From an uncultured bacterium (GTDB lineage: Bacteria; Bacteroidota; Bacteroidia; Bacteroidales; Paludibacteraceae), in contig CAMTOX010000028.1 in NCBI GenBank assembly GCA_947074225.1, forward strand, positions 1 through 11,149: a DNA stretch of 11,149 nt, written 5' to 3'. Shown piece after piece: positions 1 through 6,933 of this stretch. Below the pieces are notes generated by a model. It ran no database searches and was not told the DNA's origin. It worked only from the letters and a program-made list of their open reading frames with translations. Position 1 is the first letter of the stretch. The number at the start of each line of letters is the position of its first letter. The position numbers and the translations under genes are program-made.

Positions 1-47
1 GAGATTTCTGAATGTGACTGGAGTTCAGACGTGTGCTCTTCCGATCT
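1..47 (+). other. Illumina P7/i7 adapter remnant (not genomic)
   Basis: Positions 14-47 match the 34-nt TruSeq read-2 adapter (starting GTGACTGGAGTTCAG, ending CTCTTCCGATCT). Positions 1-5 (GAGAT) match the 3' end of the P7 arm, and positions 6-13 (TTCTGAAT) occupy the i7 index slot. From memory this is the reverse complement of index D705 (ATTCAGAA). The order P7 end, index, read-2 primer, insert is exactly that of a library molecule, so this is untrimmed adapter carried into the contig. Genomic sequence starts at about position 48. Confidence 0.97.
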
Positions 48-141
48 CTTTTGCTACGCTTATTTTCTGTTCCCTATGGATAAACAGAGAGAGTTTGTAA
101 ACATATCAAAATGTAATTAATAACCTTAATTCAAAATAACT

Positions 142-2982
142 ATGTCAGTACCTTTTTCACGCCGTCATATCGGCATTACACCCGAAGATCTTCCTGAGAT
201 GTTGAAAGTCGTAGGCGCTTCGTCTGTCGATGAGTTGATAGATCAAACCATTCCTACCAACATACGTTTACATGAACGTATGCGCTTGCCAGAAGCTATG
301 AGTGAGCAGGCTTATTTGAATCATGTGCATGCTTTGGCACAAAAGAATATCTTGTGCGATAACTATATCGGTATGGGTTACTATGGCACAAATACCCCTT
401 CGGTAATTATGCGTAATGTATTTGAAAATCCTGTATGGTACACCTCTTATACTCCTTATCAGGCCGAGATTTCACAAGGTCGTTTAGAGGCTCTATTGAA
501 TTTCCAAACCATGGTTTGCGATATTACAGGTCTTTCTTTGACTAACTGTTCATTGCTTGACGAGGCTACTGCTGCTGCCGAAGCAATGACTATGATGTAT
601 AACTTGCGTAGCCGTGACCAAGTAAAAGCTAATGTCAACACTCTTTTTGTAGACGAACAGATATTTCCACAAACACTTGCAGTATTAAACACTCGCGCTT
701 TACCACAAGAGATTAATATTATGGTGGGCGACTTTAAAACTTTCAATTTCCCTGTACCATGTTTTGGTGCTATAGTGCAATATCCTAACTTGAAAGGTGA
801 AATTGAAGATTATGCTGCCTTTACAAAGAAATGTCATGAGAATAATGCTAAGATTGCCGTAGTGGCCGACCTTATGGCATTAACTTTATTAACCCCTCCA
901 GGAGAATTTGGTGCCGATATAGCTTGTGGTACTACACAACGTTTTGGTATTCCTTATTATTATGGTGGTCCATCGGCTGCATACTTTGCAACGCACGAAG
1001 AGAATAAACGTTTTATACCTGGGCGTATTATTGGTATCTCTAAAGATGCGAATGGTAAAGAGTGTTTGCGTTTGGCTCTACAAACACGCGAACAACATAT
1101 TAAACGTGAAAAAGCAACCTCAAATATCTGTACTGCTCAAGCTTTATTAGCTACTATGTCTGGTTTCTATGCTGCATATCATGGAAACGATGGCTTAATA
1201 GCGATAGCTAAAAAGATTCATGCCAAAGCAAATACCTTGGCTGCGGCGCTAGTGAAGATGGGCTGTAAACAATTGAATAGTACCTATTTTGACACCATAC
1301 GTATTACTTTGCCAGAGAATTGCTCTGTAAAAGAGTTAAGATCGCAAGCCGAATTAAACCGTATAAACTTCTGCTACTTGCCTGGCGATGTAGTAAGCAT
1401 TAGCGTTGATGAAGCTACCTCATGCCTAGGGGTACAAAAAGTTCTAACTGTATTTGCCGAAGTACTAAAATGTGAAGCACCTCAATTGTGCTGTGAACAA
1501 AGTTTGACTATCCCTGCAAACTTATTGCGTAGCAGTCGTGCTTTGAATCACGAAGTATTTGAAAAGTATCATTCAGAAACAGAAATGATGCGTTATATTA
1601 AGAAATTAGACCGTAAAGATATCTCATTGACTCAATCAATGATCTCTTTAGGTTCGTGTACCATGAAGTTGAATGCAGCAAGCGAGATGTTACCATTGAG
1701 CTGGGTAGAGTTTATGAATATTCACCCTTTTGCACCAGCATATCAAGCCGCAGGTTATCATGAATTAATAGATAACTTATGTAATTACCTTTCAATAATT
1801 ACAGGCTTTGCTGCAACAACAGTACAACCTAACTCTGGTGCTGCCGGTGAGTATACTGGTTTGTTGACTATTAAACGTTACCAAGAGGCCCAAGGCGAAG
1901 GACATCGTAATATTGTCTTGATACCTGCTTCTGCTCATGGTACCAATCCGGCTAGTGCTGCACAAGCAGGATTTGATGTGGTAGTAACAGCATGCGATGC
2001 CATGGGTAATGTGGATGTGGCCGACTTGAAAGCTAAAGCAGAACAGTATGCCGATAAACTTTCTTGTTTAATGATTACCTATCCGTCTACTCATGGTGTC
2101 TTTGAACCTGCCATAGTAGAGATTTGCGATATTATACATAACCATGGTGGACAAGTATATATGGATGGCGCTAATATGAATGCTCAAGTAGGGTTAACCT
2201 CTCCAGGGCATATTGGTGCCGACGTGTGTCACTTGAACTTACATAAAACATTTGCAAGCCCTCATGGTGGTGGTGGACCTGGTGTTGGTCCTATCTGTGT
2301 GGCTAAACACTTAGCAGATTTCTTACCTCAACATGACTTCTTGTTTGAGTCTCCTAAATATACTGCTGTAGCGGCTTCGCCTTATGGTAGCGCAGGTATA
2401 TTACCAATTACTTATGGTTATATACGTATGATGGGTGCTGAAGGACTTGAAGAGGCTACAAAAATTGCTATCTTAAGTGCTAACTACTTGACCAAAAAAC
2501 TTGCCGATGCTTACGGTATTGTTTATACCGGAGCCACCGGACGAGTAGGACATGAGATGATTTTAGATTGTCGACAGTTTAAAGCAACTACCGATATTAC
2601 AGAAGGCGACATAGCAAAACGTTTAATGGACTTTGGTTTTCACGCACCAACACTCTCGTTTCCAGTACATGGCACTTTAATGGTTGAACCTACAGAGAGT
2701 GAATCATTGGCCGAGTTGGATCGTTTCGTAGAAGCGTTGATGACTATTCGTGCAGAGATTCAAGAGATTGCCGATGGCAAAGCCGATAGAAATGATAATG
2801 TCTTGATTCATGCACCTCACCCAGACTATGTGGTGGTGGCCGATGAGTGGAACCATGCTTATAGCCGCGAAAAAGCAGCATTCCCTTTGGAATGGGTACG
2901 CGACAATAAGTTCTGGATTAGCGTAGCACGTGTAGACAATGGCTTTGGCGACCGTAATTTAATTTGCTGCTGCCAGTTGTAA
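142..2982 (+). CDS. gcvP: Glycine dehydrogenase (decarboxylating), P-protein of the glycine cleavage system
   Basis: GcvP is the PLP enzyme that decarboxylates glycine and passes the aminomethyl group to the lipoyl arm of GcvH, feeding one-carbon units to folate in the cytoplasm. The 946-residue product is the single-chain form with fused N-terminal (about 1-430) and C-terminal (about 440-940) halves, close to the usual 950-960. The N-terminus has the family block MGYYGTNTP and a Y-x-PYQAEISQGRLE block. The PLP lysine is K702 in NLHKTFASPHGGGGPG, followed by the glycine-rich loop. The ATG at 142 is preceded by an A-rich leader, as is common in Bacteroidetes. The end is slightly odd: after GFGDRNLIC it ends CCQL, where relatives usually carry a C-x-C-x-P-x-x-x-Y tail (see findings). 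No gcvH or gcvT lies alongside, and the strong hairpin after it suggests a single-gene transcript. Identity is very secure. Confidence 0.98.
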   Translation: MSVPFSRRHIGITPEDLPEMLKVVGASSVDELIDQTIPTNIRLHERMRLPEAMSEQAYLNHVHALAQKNILCDNYIGMGYYGTNTPSVIMRNVFENPVWYTSYTPYQAEISQGRLEALLNFQTMVCDITGLSLTNCSLLDEATAAAEAMTMMYNLRSRDQVKANVNTLFVDEQIFPQTLAVLNTRALPQEINIMVGDFKTFNFPVPCFGAIVQYPNLKGEIEDYAAFTKKCHENNAKIAVVADLMALTLLTPPGEFGADIACGTTQRFGIPYYYGGPSAAYFATHEENKRFIPGRIIGISKDANGKECLRLALQTREQHIKREKATSNICTAQALLATMSGFYAAYHGNDGLIAIAKKIHAKANTLAAALVKMGCKQLNSTYFDTIRITLPENCSVKELRSQAELNRINFCYLPGDVVSISVDEATSCLGVQKVLTVFAEVLKCEAPQLCCEQSLTIPANLLRSSRALNHEVFEKYHSETEMMRYIKKLDRKDISLTQSMISLGSCTMKLNAASEMLPLSWVEFMNIHPFAPAYQAAGYHELIDNLCNYLSIITGFAATTVQPNSGAAGEYTGLLTIKRYQEAQGEGHRNIVLIPASAHGTNPASAAQAGFDVVVTACDAMGNVDVADLKAKAEQYADKLSCLMITYPSTHGVFEPAIVEICDIIHNHGGQVYMDGANMNAQVGLTSPGHIGADVCHLNLHKTFASPHGGGGPGVGPICVAKHLADFLPQHDFLFESPKYTAVAASPYGSAGILPITYGYIRMMGAEGLEEATKIAILSANYLTKKLADAYGIVYTGATGRVGHEMILDCRQFKATTDITEGDIAKRLMDFGFHAPTLSFPVHGTLMVEPTESESLAELDRFVEALMTIRAEIQEIADGKADRNDNVLIHAPHPDYVVVADEWNHAYSREKAAFPLEWVRDNKFWISVARVDNGFGDRNLICCCQL

Positions 2983-3019
2983 TATATGGTTGTTGAATAT
3001 TTAAATAACTAATCAATAT

Positions 3020-3060
3020 AATAAGGGTTGTAATCTGCCAGATTACAACCCTTATTTATC
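3020..3060 (+). terminator. Strong hairpin terminator after gcvP
   Basis: A perfect 16-bp inverted repeat pairs 3020-3035 with 3041-3056 (AATAAGGGTTGTAATC with its complement) around the 5-nt loop TGCCA. It begins 37 bases after the gcvP stop codon. The downstream side is only modestly T-rich (TTATTTATC), but the left arm starts with an A-rich run. The stem length and position make a rho-independent terminator for gcvP the natural reading. Confidence 0.85.
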
Positions 3061-3183
3061 TCTATGACCATGAGGAACAAAAAGCACTGCAAATAATTCA
3101 ACAAATGGTTGTAACTTTAATTATTCAAGATATAGTGATTAGTTAGTGAATTATTTTTCATAAAATGTGGTATAAAGTACTAA

Positions 3184-3209
3184 TTGATTATCTCTTTTTT
3201 GTATCTTTG
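3184..3209 (+). promoter_or_regulatory. Candidate Bacteroidetes-type promoter for the serine hydrolase gene
   Basis: TATCTTTG at 3202-3209 is a perfect match to the Bacteroidetes -7 consensus TAnnTTTG. It lies about 75 bases before the preferred ATG at 3285, in an intergenic region downstream of a terminator. The -33 element is weak: the nearest TTG is at 3184-3186, a spacing of 15 rather than the usual ~19. Transcription would begin near 3216. Confidence 0.55.
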
Positions 3210-3284
3210 CTCGCTTACTTTTTAAACTTTGAAAAAGTAAACCTTTAAACCATGCAACTTTTGTTATTATTTAGATGTAAGATA

Positions 3285-4574
3285 ATGAAGCACACTTTAC
3301 TCATATTCCCTGTAGTTCTATTGTTGTTAATAGGATGTACCCAGAAACAGGTGAAAGAGAATCTACTTGCCGAAGAGGTTCTACCTATAGGCTTTTCTTC
3401 TCTATCGGGAAATAATACATTCAACCTTAGTCGTTTAAATAAGATTGATAGTGCAATGAATCATTATATTAATTTAGGTCTTTTACCTCATGCTGTAACC
3501 TTTGTGGCACAAAATGGGGAGGTGGTACACCATAAAGCTTTTGGATGGCGTAACATGAAGGATTCTGTTCCTTGTGAGAAAGACGACCTATTTCGTATGG
3601 CATCTCAGACTAAGGCCATTGCAGTTGTGACTTTAATGACATTATGGGAAGAGGGACTCTTTCAATTAGATGAACCTATAAAGAAGTATATTCCCTCGTT
3701 TGCCGATGCGCAAGTGCTCACACACTATAACCCTAAAACCGGAAAGTATAAAACACGTCCTGCAAAACGTGATATTACAATTCGCGATTTAATGACTCAT
3801 ACCTCCGGTATATCATACTATGGCGATCATTGGGCAATAAAAGAAGAAGCCAATGTGCCTCCATTAGTATCGAAAGAGAACTATACCCTTGAAGAGGTTG
3901 TTAATAGGCTTGGTACACTGCCTTTGGCACATGACCCGGGCGAGGCTTTTACCTATAGTATGAATATTGAGGTGTTGGGACGTTTAGCCGAGATTATTTC
4001 TGGTAAAGATATACGTACGTTAATTCATGAACGTATATTAGACCCTCTGCAAATGGACAATACCGATTTCTACCTTACCGACTCTCAAAACGAAAAGTTA
4101 GTAACCCTCTATAGTTACCCCGAGAATGGTCCATTGCAAGAGAGTAAGCATGAACTTTTCGCTACCTATCCCATCTCTGGTGCTAAAAGTTATTATAGCA
4201 CTGGTGCCGGATTAGTAGGACCTATTGAAGATTATGCACGCTTTTGCCAAATGATTCTTAATGGTGGCGATTTTCTTGGTAAACGTATTATAGGTAGAAA
4301 AACCTTAGAGTATATGCAAGTGAATCAGGTTGGCGATTTAAGAGGAAGCATTGGCTTTGGGCTAGCTTGGGATGTCTTTATGCCTAAACATGCGCATAAG
4401 AGTATTATTAGCGATGGTTCTATGCGGTGGGGTGGTATGTTTGGTACCGACTATGTGATAGATCCATCGGAGAACTTAATTATTTTAATCTATACCAATA
4501 TGGAGCCTAATCATACCGGAATAGATTTTAAAGCTTTAATGCATCAGGTAACCTACCAAGCATTAAAAAATTAA
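3285..4574 (+). CDS. Lipoprotein serine hydrolase, class C beta-lactamase/EstB-like family
   Basis: This is a predicted envelope lipoprotein with the serine beta-lactamase/penicillin-binding fold (PF00144), a family that includes esterases, D-aminopeptidases and PBP4-like peptidases as well as AmpC enzymes. From the ATG at 3285 (429 aa), MKHTLLIFPVVLLLLIGC is a clear signal peptide with an LIGC lipobox and lipidated Cys18. An in-frame ATG at 3252 would add 11 residues and spoil the basic N-terminus, so 3285 is preferred. Catalytic motifs: S107-Q-T-K110 (nucleophile and general base), HTSG at 172-175, Y224-S-M (second motif, closer to EstB-type esterases than to the YxN of lactamases) and W382-G-G (third motif, in place of KTG). 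Length is normal. The motif set argues for an esterase or peptidase rather than antibiotic resistance, but the substrate is not readable. It has its own promoter candidate. Confidence 0.9.
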   Translation: MKHTLLIFPVVLLLLIGCTQKQVKENLLAEEVLPIGFSSLSGNNTFNLSRLNKIDSAMNHYINLGLLPHAVTFVAQNGEVVHHKAFGWRNMKDSVPCEKDDLFRMASQTKAIAVVTLMTLWEEGLFQLDEPIKKYIPSFADAQVLTHYNPKTGKYKTRPAKRDITIRDLMTHTSGISYYGDHWAIKEEANVPPLVSKENYTLEEVVNRLGTLPLAHDPGEAFTYSMNIEVLGRLAEIISGKDIRTLIHERILDPLQMDNTDFYLTDSQNEKLVTLYSYPENGPLQESKHELFATYPISGAKSYYSTGAGLVGPIEDYARFCQMILNGGDFLGKRIIGRKTLEYMQVNQVGDLRGSIGFGLAWDVFMPKHAHKSIISDGSMRWGGMFGTDYVIDPSENLIILIYTNMEPNHTGIDFKALMHQVTYQALKN

Positions 4575-4623
4575 AAGATAAAAGAGATTGAAACCATAGA
4601 GAACTCATGGCGCTTATTTGGAA

Positions 4624-4648
4624 GAGAAAATGAAACGGGTTTCTTCTC
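4624..4648. other. Weak imperfect hairpin downstream of the serine hydrolase
   Basis: GAGAA (4624-4628) pairs with TTCTC (4644-4648), and GAAAC (4632-4636) with GTTTC (4639-4643), separated by an AAT bulge. The loop is tight and no T-run follows, so it is a poor terminator. It is the only hairpin close to this gene's end, 50-75 bases after the stop codon. Low-confidence mention only. Confidence 0.25.
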
Positions 4649-4717
4649 AATGAATAGGATAGTTCGTAATTGTTTGTCAATGTTAGTTTAACTGGTTACT
4701 AATTATACCTCAATATG

Positions 4718-4729
4718 CACTTATAAGTG
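4718..4729. promoter_or_regulatory. 12-bp perfect palindrome, possible operator of the steroid-type operon
   Basis: CACTTATAAGTG is its own reverse complement. It lies in the intergenic region 135 bases upstream of the first gene of the three-gene oxidoreductase cluster. Perfect palindromes of this size are typical dimeric-regulator sites, but one may also occur by chance in AT-rich DNA. No regulator gene lies next to it within the window. Confidence 0.35.
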
Positions 4730-4815
4730 ACTATTAGAACTAAGGTTTAAAAGGTTGGTTAAAAGAAACAGAAACCGGCTCTAATAAACTATCTCATATT
4801 TTCAGAATTGTAATA

Positions 4816-4863
4816 GTCGTCTTTAGGACGACCTATATTTATTATTTATATTATTATTTTATT
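4816..4863 (+). promoter_or_regulatory. Small GC hairpin and all-A/T leader before the 5-alpha-reductase gene
   Basis: GTCGTC (4816-4821) and GACGAC (4827-4832) form a 6-bp stem around the loop TTTAG. The next 30 bases (4834-4863), directly up to the ATG, contain only A and T. TATATTTA at 4834-4841 is one base off the TAnnTTTG -7 box. The hairpin lacks a proper T-run and sits just before a start codon, so leader structure or part of a promoter region is more likely than a terminator. No Shine-Dalgarno sequence is visible. Confidence 0.4.
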
Positions 4864-5637
4864 ATGTTGTTGGATGTTGAACAGTTCAATTGTCTGCTCG
4901 CTATTATGGCGTCAACTGCTGTATGTGTGTTTGTAGCGCTCTATTTTATAGAGGCGGGTTATGGTAAAATGATCTCTCCTAAATGGGGACCTGCTATACC
5001 GAATAAAATAGCTTGGATATTAATGGAATCGCCAGTGTTCATAGTAATGCTAATCTTTTGGTTAAGCTCACCACGACAATGGGAAATTACACCATTAATT
5101 CTATTCCTGCTCTTTCAGTTTCACTATTTTCAGCGCTCTTTTATTTTCCCTTTCTTATTAAAAGGTAAAAGTAAGATGCCCATAGCTATTATGCTTATGG
5201 GAGTGCTCTTTAATACCATTAACGGATATATGCAAGGGGAATGGATATTCTATCTTTCGCCTGCCGATATGTATACTACGGCTTGGTTAACTACGCCACA
5301 ATTTATTATTGGTACTATCATTTTCTTTGTGGGAATGGGCATTAACTGGAACTCCGACCATGTAATACGTAACTTGCGTAAACCTGGCGATACAAACCAT
5401 TACTTACCTAAAAAGGGTATGTACAAATATGTTACTTCTGCTAACTATTTCGGTGAAATAGTAGAGTGGACAGGATTTGCTATTCTTACATGGAGTTTAC
5501 CAGGATTACTATTTGTAATTTGGACTATGGCAAACTTAGTTCCACGTTCTAACTCTATCTATAAACGTTACAAAAATGAGTTTGAAGAAGAATTTAATCA
5601 AAGATCTTTAAAACGTGTTTTCCCATATATCTATTAA
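4864..5637 (+). CDS. Steroid 5-alpha-reductase family membrane protein (candidate 5AR)
   Basis: The 257-residue protein is an integral membrane reductase of the 3-oxo-5-alpha-steroid 4-dehydrogenase family (PF02544), which uses NADPH to saturate the C4-C5 double bond of 3-oxo-Delta4-steroids. About six or seven hydrophobic segments span the chain. Several blocks line up with human SRD5A1/SRD5A2 as I recall them: E55 in MESP (matching the steroid-binding E57 of SRD5A2), HYFQRSF at 87-93 (Y88 matching Y91), the NADPH-binding block NSDHVIRNLRKPG at 163-175, TSANYFGEIVEW at 191-202, and a C-terminal FPYIY resembling the mammalian IPFIF end. All key polar residues I can compare are present, so an active enzyme is likely. 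It heads a tight operon with an OYE flavoprotein and an SDR, matching the 5AR member of the Bacteroidetes isoallolithocholate cluster. Family assignment is firm; substrate is inferred. Confidence 0.92.
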   Translation: MLLDVEQFNCLLAIMASTAVCVFVALYFIEAGYGKMISPKWGPAIPNKIAWILMESPVFIVMLIFWLSSPRQWEITPLILFLLFQFHYFQRSFIFPFLLKGKSKMPIAIMLMGVLFNTINGYMQGEWIFYLSPADMYTTAWLTTPQFIIGTIIFFVGMGINWNSDHVIRNLRKPGDTNHYLPKKGMYKYVTSANYFGEIVEWTGFAILTWSLPGLLFVIWTMANLVPRSNSIYKRYKNEFEEEFNQRSLKRVFPYIY

Positions 5638-5675
5638 TTGCTGATAGATGATTGTATAGTTTAACCTCAATTTCT

Positions 5676-6920
5676 ATGAATAACAATTTGTTTACTCCTT
5701 TTAAACTTGGACCTATTGAACTAAGAAATCGTACCATTCGTTCTGCTGCTTTTGAGAATATGTGTAAGGATAATAGTCCTACCGCCGAGTTAGAGAATTA
5801 TCATGTGAGTGTTGCTCGTGGAGGTATTGGAATGACTACAGTGGCTTATGCTGCGGTGAATCGCTCAGGACTCTCTTTTAACGGGCAGCTATGGATGCGC
5901 CCAGCAATTGTTGAAGGGCTCAAAAAGATGACCGATAAAATTCACCAACAAGGAGCTAAAGCTTCTATTCAGTTAGGACATTGTGGTAATATGACTCACA
6001 AGGGAACCTGTGGACAAATTCCTGTTGGTGCCTCCTCAGGATTTAATCTTTACTCGCCAACCATAGTGAGAGGATTGAAAAAAGAAGAGATTAAACAGTT
6101 AGTAAAAGATTTTGGTGCAGCTGTAGAATTGAGCCGACAAGCTGGTTTTGACTGTGTAGAGATACATGCCGGACATGGATATTTAATATCTCAGTTCCTT
6201 TCGCCATATACCAATAAGCGTAAAGATGAGTATGGAGGCTCTCTCGAAAATCGTATGCGTTTTATGGACGAAGTAATTACAGAGGTGAAAAGTGTGGCTG
6301 CAGACAATATTGCCGTAGTGGTGAAGATGAATATGTACGATGGTTTCAAAAGTGGTATGCACTACGATGAAACCATACAAGTGGCAAAACGCTTAGAAGA
6401 ACGGGGTGTAGATGCTCTTGTTCTTTCAGCTGGATTTGTAAGCAAAGCACCTATGGTGGTGATGCATGGAGCTATGCCATTAAAGACATTGAGGTACTAT
6501 ATGAATCCATGGAAGTATTGGTGGTTGAAAATGAGCTTGGCTTTGGTAGGACGTATTGTTATTCCTACTGTACCCTATCAGGATACTTTCTTCTTGGAAG
6601 ATGCTAAACGTTTTAGAGCAGAACTTAAATTGCCACTCATATATGTGGGAGGAGTTTGTTCTAGAGAAGATGCCGATAAAGTTCTTGACGCAGGCTTTGA
6701 ATTGATTCAAATGGCTCGAGTATTGGTGAACGATACCGATTTTGTTAATAAATTGGCCCAAGAAGAGAATTATAAAAGTCCTTGTGGACACTCCAACTAC
6801 TGTATTGGACGAATGTATACTTTAGATATGAAATGTCATCATTGTGTGGAGAACTTGCCTAAGTCCCTACAAAGAGAGGTGGCTAAACAAGAGGAACAAG
6901 TTAATGAGTGGAATAAATAA
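5676..6920 (+). CDS. Old Yellow Enzyme family NADH:flavin oxidoreductase (candidate 5-beta-reductase/Delta4-dehydrogenase, 5BR)
   Basis: This 414-residue FMN TIM-barrel enzyme of the OYE family interconverts C=C and C-C bonds next to a ketone. Visible motifs: LGPIELRNR near the N-terminus, QLGHCGNM from Q99, the substrate-binding pair H164-x-x-H167 in HAGHGYL, YGGSLENR at 186-193, and YVGGV near 323 for flavin phosphate. It ends soon after a Cys-rich segment and lacks the second FAD/NAD(P) domain of BaiCD, BaiH and dienoyl-CoA reductase (about 640-670 aa). The Cys segment reads C370-x2-S373-x2-C376-x10-C387-x2-C390, with Ser where I expect one iron-sulfur Cys. The ATG at 5676 is preferred; an upstream in-frame TTG at 5652 would add eight residues that do not look like the family. 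It lies 38 bases after the 5-alpha-reductase gene and 13 before the SDR. In the recalled isoallolithocholate pathway this enzyme acts on the C4-C5 bond of 3-oxo-bile acids. Confidence 0.93.
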   Translation: MNNNLFTPFKLGPIELRNRTIRSAAFENMCKDNSPTAELENYHVSVARGGIGMTTVAYAAVNRSGLSFNGQLWMRPAIVEGLKKMTDKIHQQGAKASIQLGHCGNMTHKGTCGQIPVGASSGFNLYSPTIVRGLKKEEIKQLVKDFGAAVELSRQAGFDCVEIHAGHGYLISQFLSPYTNKRKDEYGGSLENRMRFMDEVITEVKSVAADNIAVVVKMNMYDGFKSGMHYDETIQVAKRLEERGVDALVLSAGFVSKAPMVVMHGAMPLKTLRYYMNPWKYWWLKMSLALVGRIVIPTVPYQDTFFLEDAKRFRAELKLPLIYVGGVCSREDADKVLDAGFELIQMARVLVNDTDFVNKLAQEENYKSPCGHSNYCIGRMYTLDMKCHHCVENLPKSLQREVAKQEEQVNEWNK

Positions 6921-6933
6921 ATAACTTTCGACG

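Noticed and set aside
48..141. Glycine riboswitch or other leader RNA before gcvP.
   Set aside because: Fewer than 100 genomic bases are available, AT-rich, with only a 5-bp CTGTT/AACAG pairing; no riboswitch core is visible.
459..746. Minus-strand open frames inside gcvP and similar antisense frames in the other genes (6183-6791, 8367-8957, 10242-10770).
   Set aside because: They lie wholly within well-supported genes, have no recognisable domains and look like shadows of the coding strand.
3285..4574. Reading the serine hydrolase as an antibiotic-resistance beta-lactamase.
   Set aside because: It has SQTK but Y-S-M and W-G-G instead of YxN and KTG, plus a lipobox, which fits EstB-like esterases/peptidases better than AmpC.
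5652..5675. Upstream TTG start extending the flavoenzyme by eight residues.
   Set aside because: The ATG at 5676 gives the normal OYE N-terminus (LFTPFKLGPIELRNR follows closely); the extension has no family likeness.
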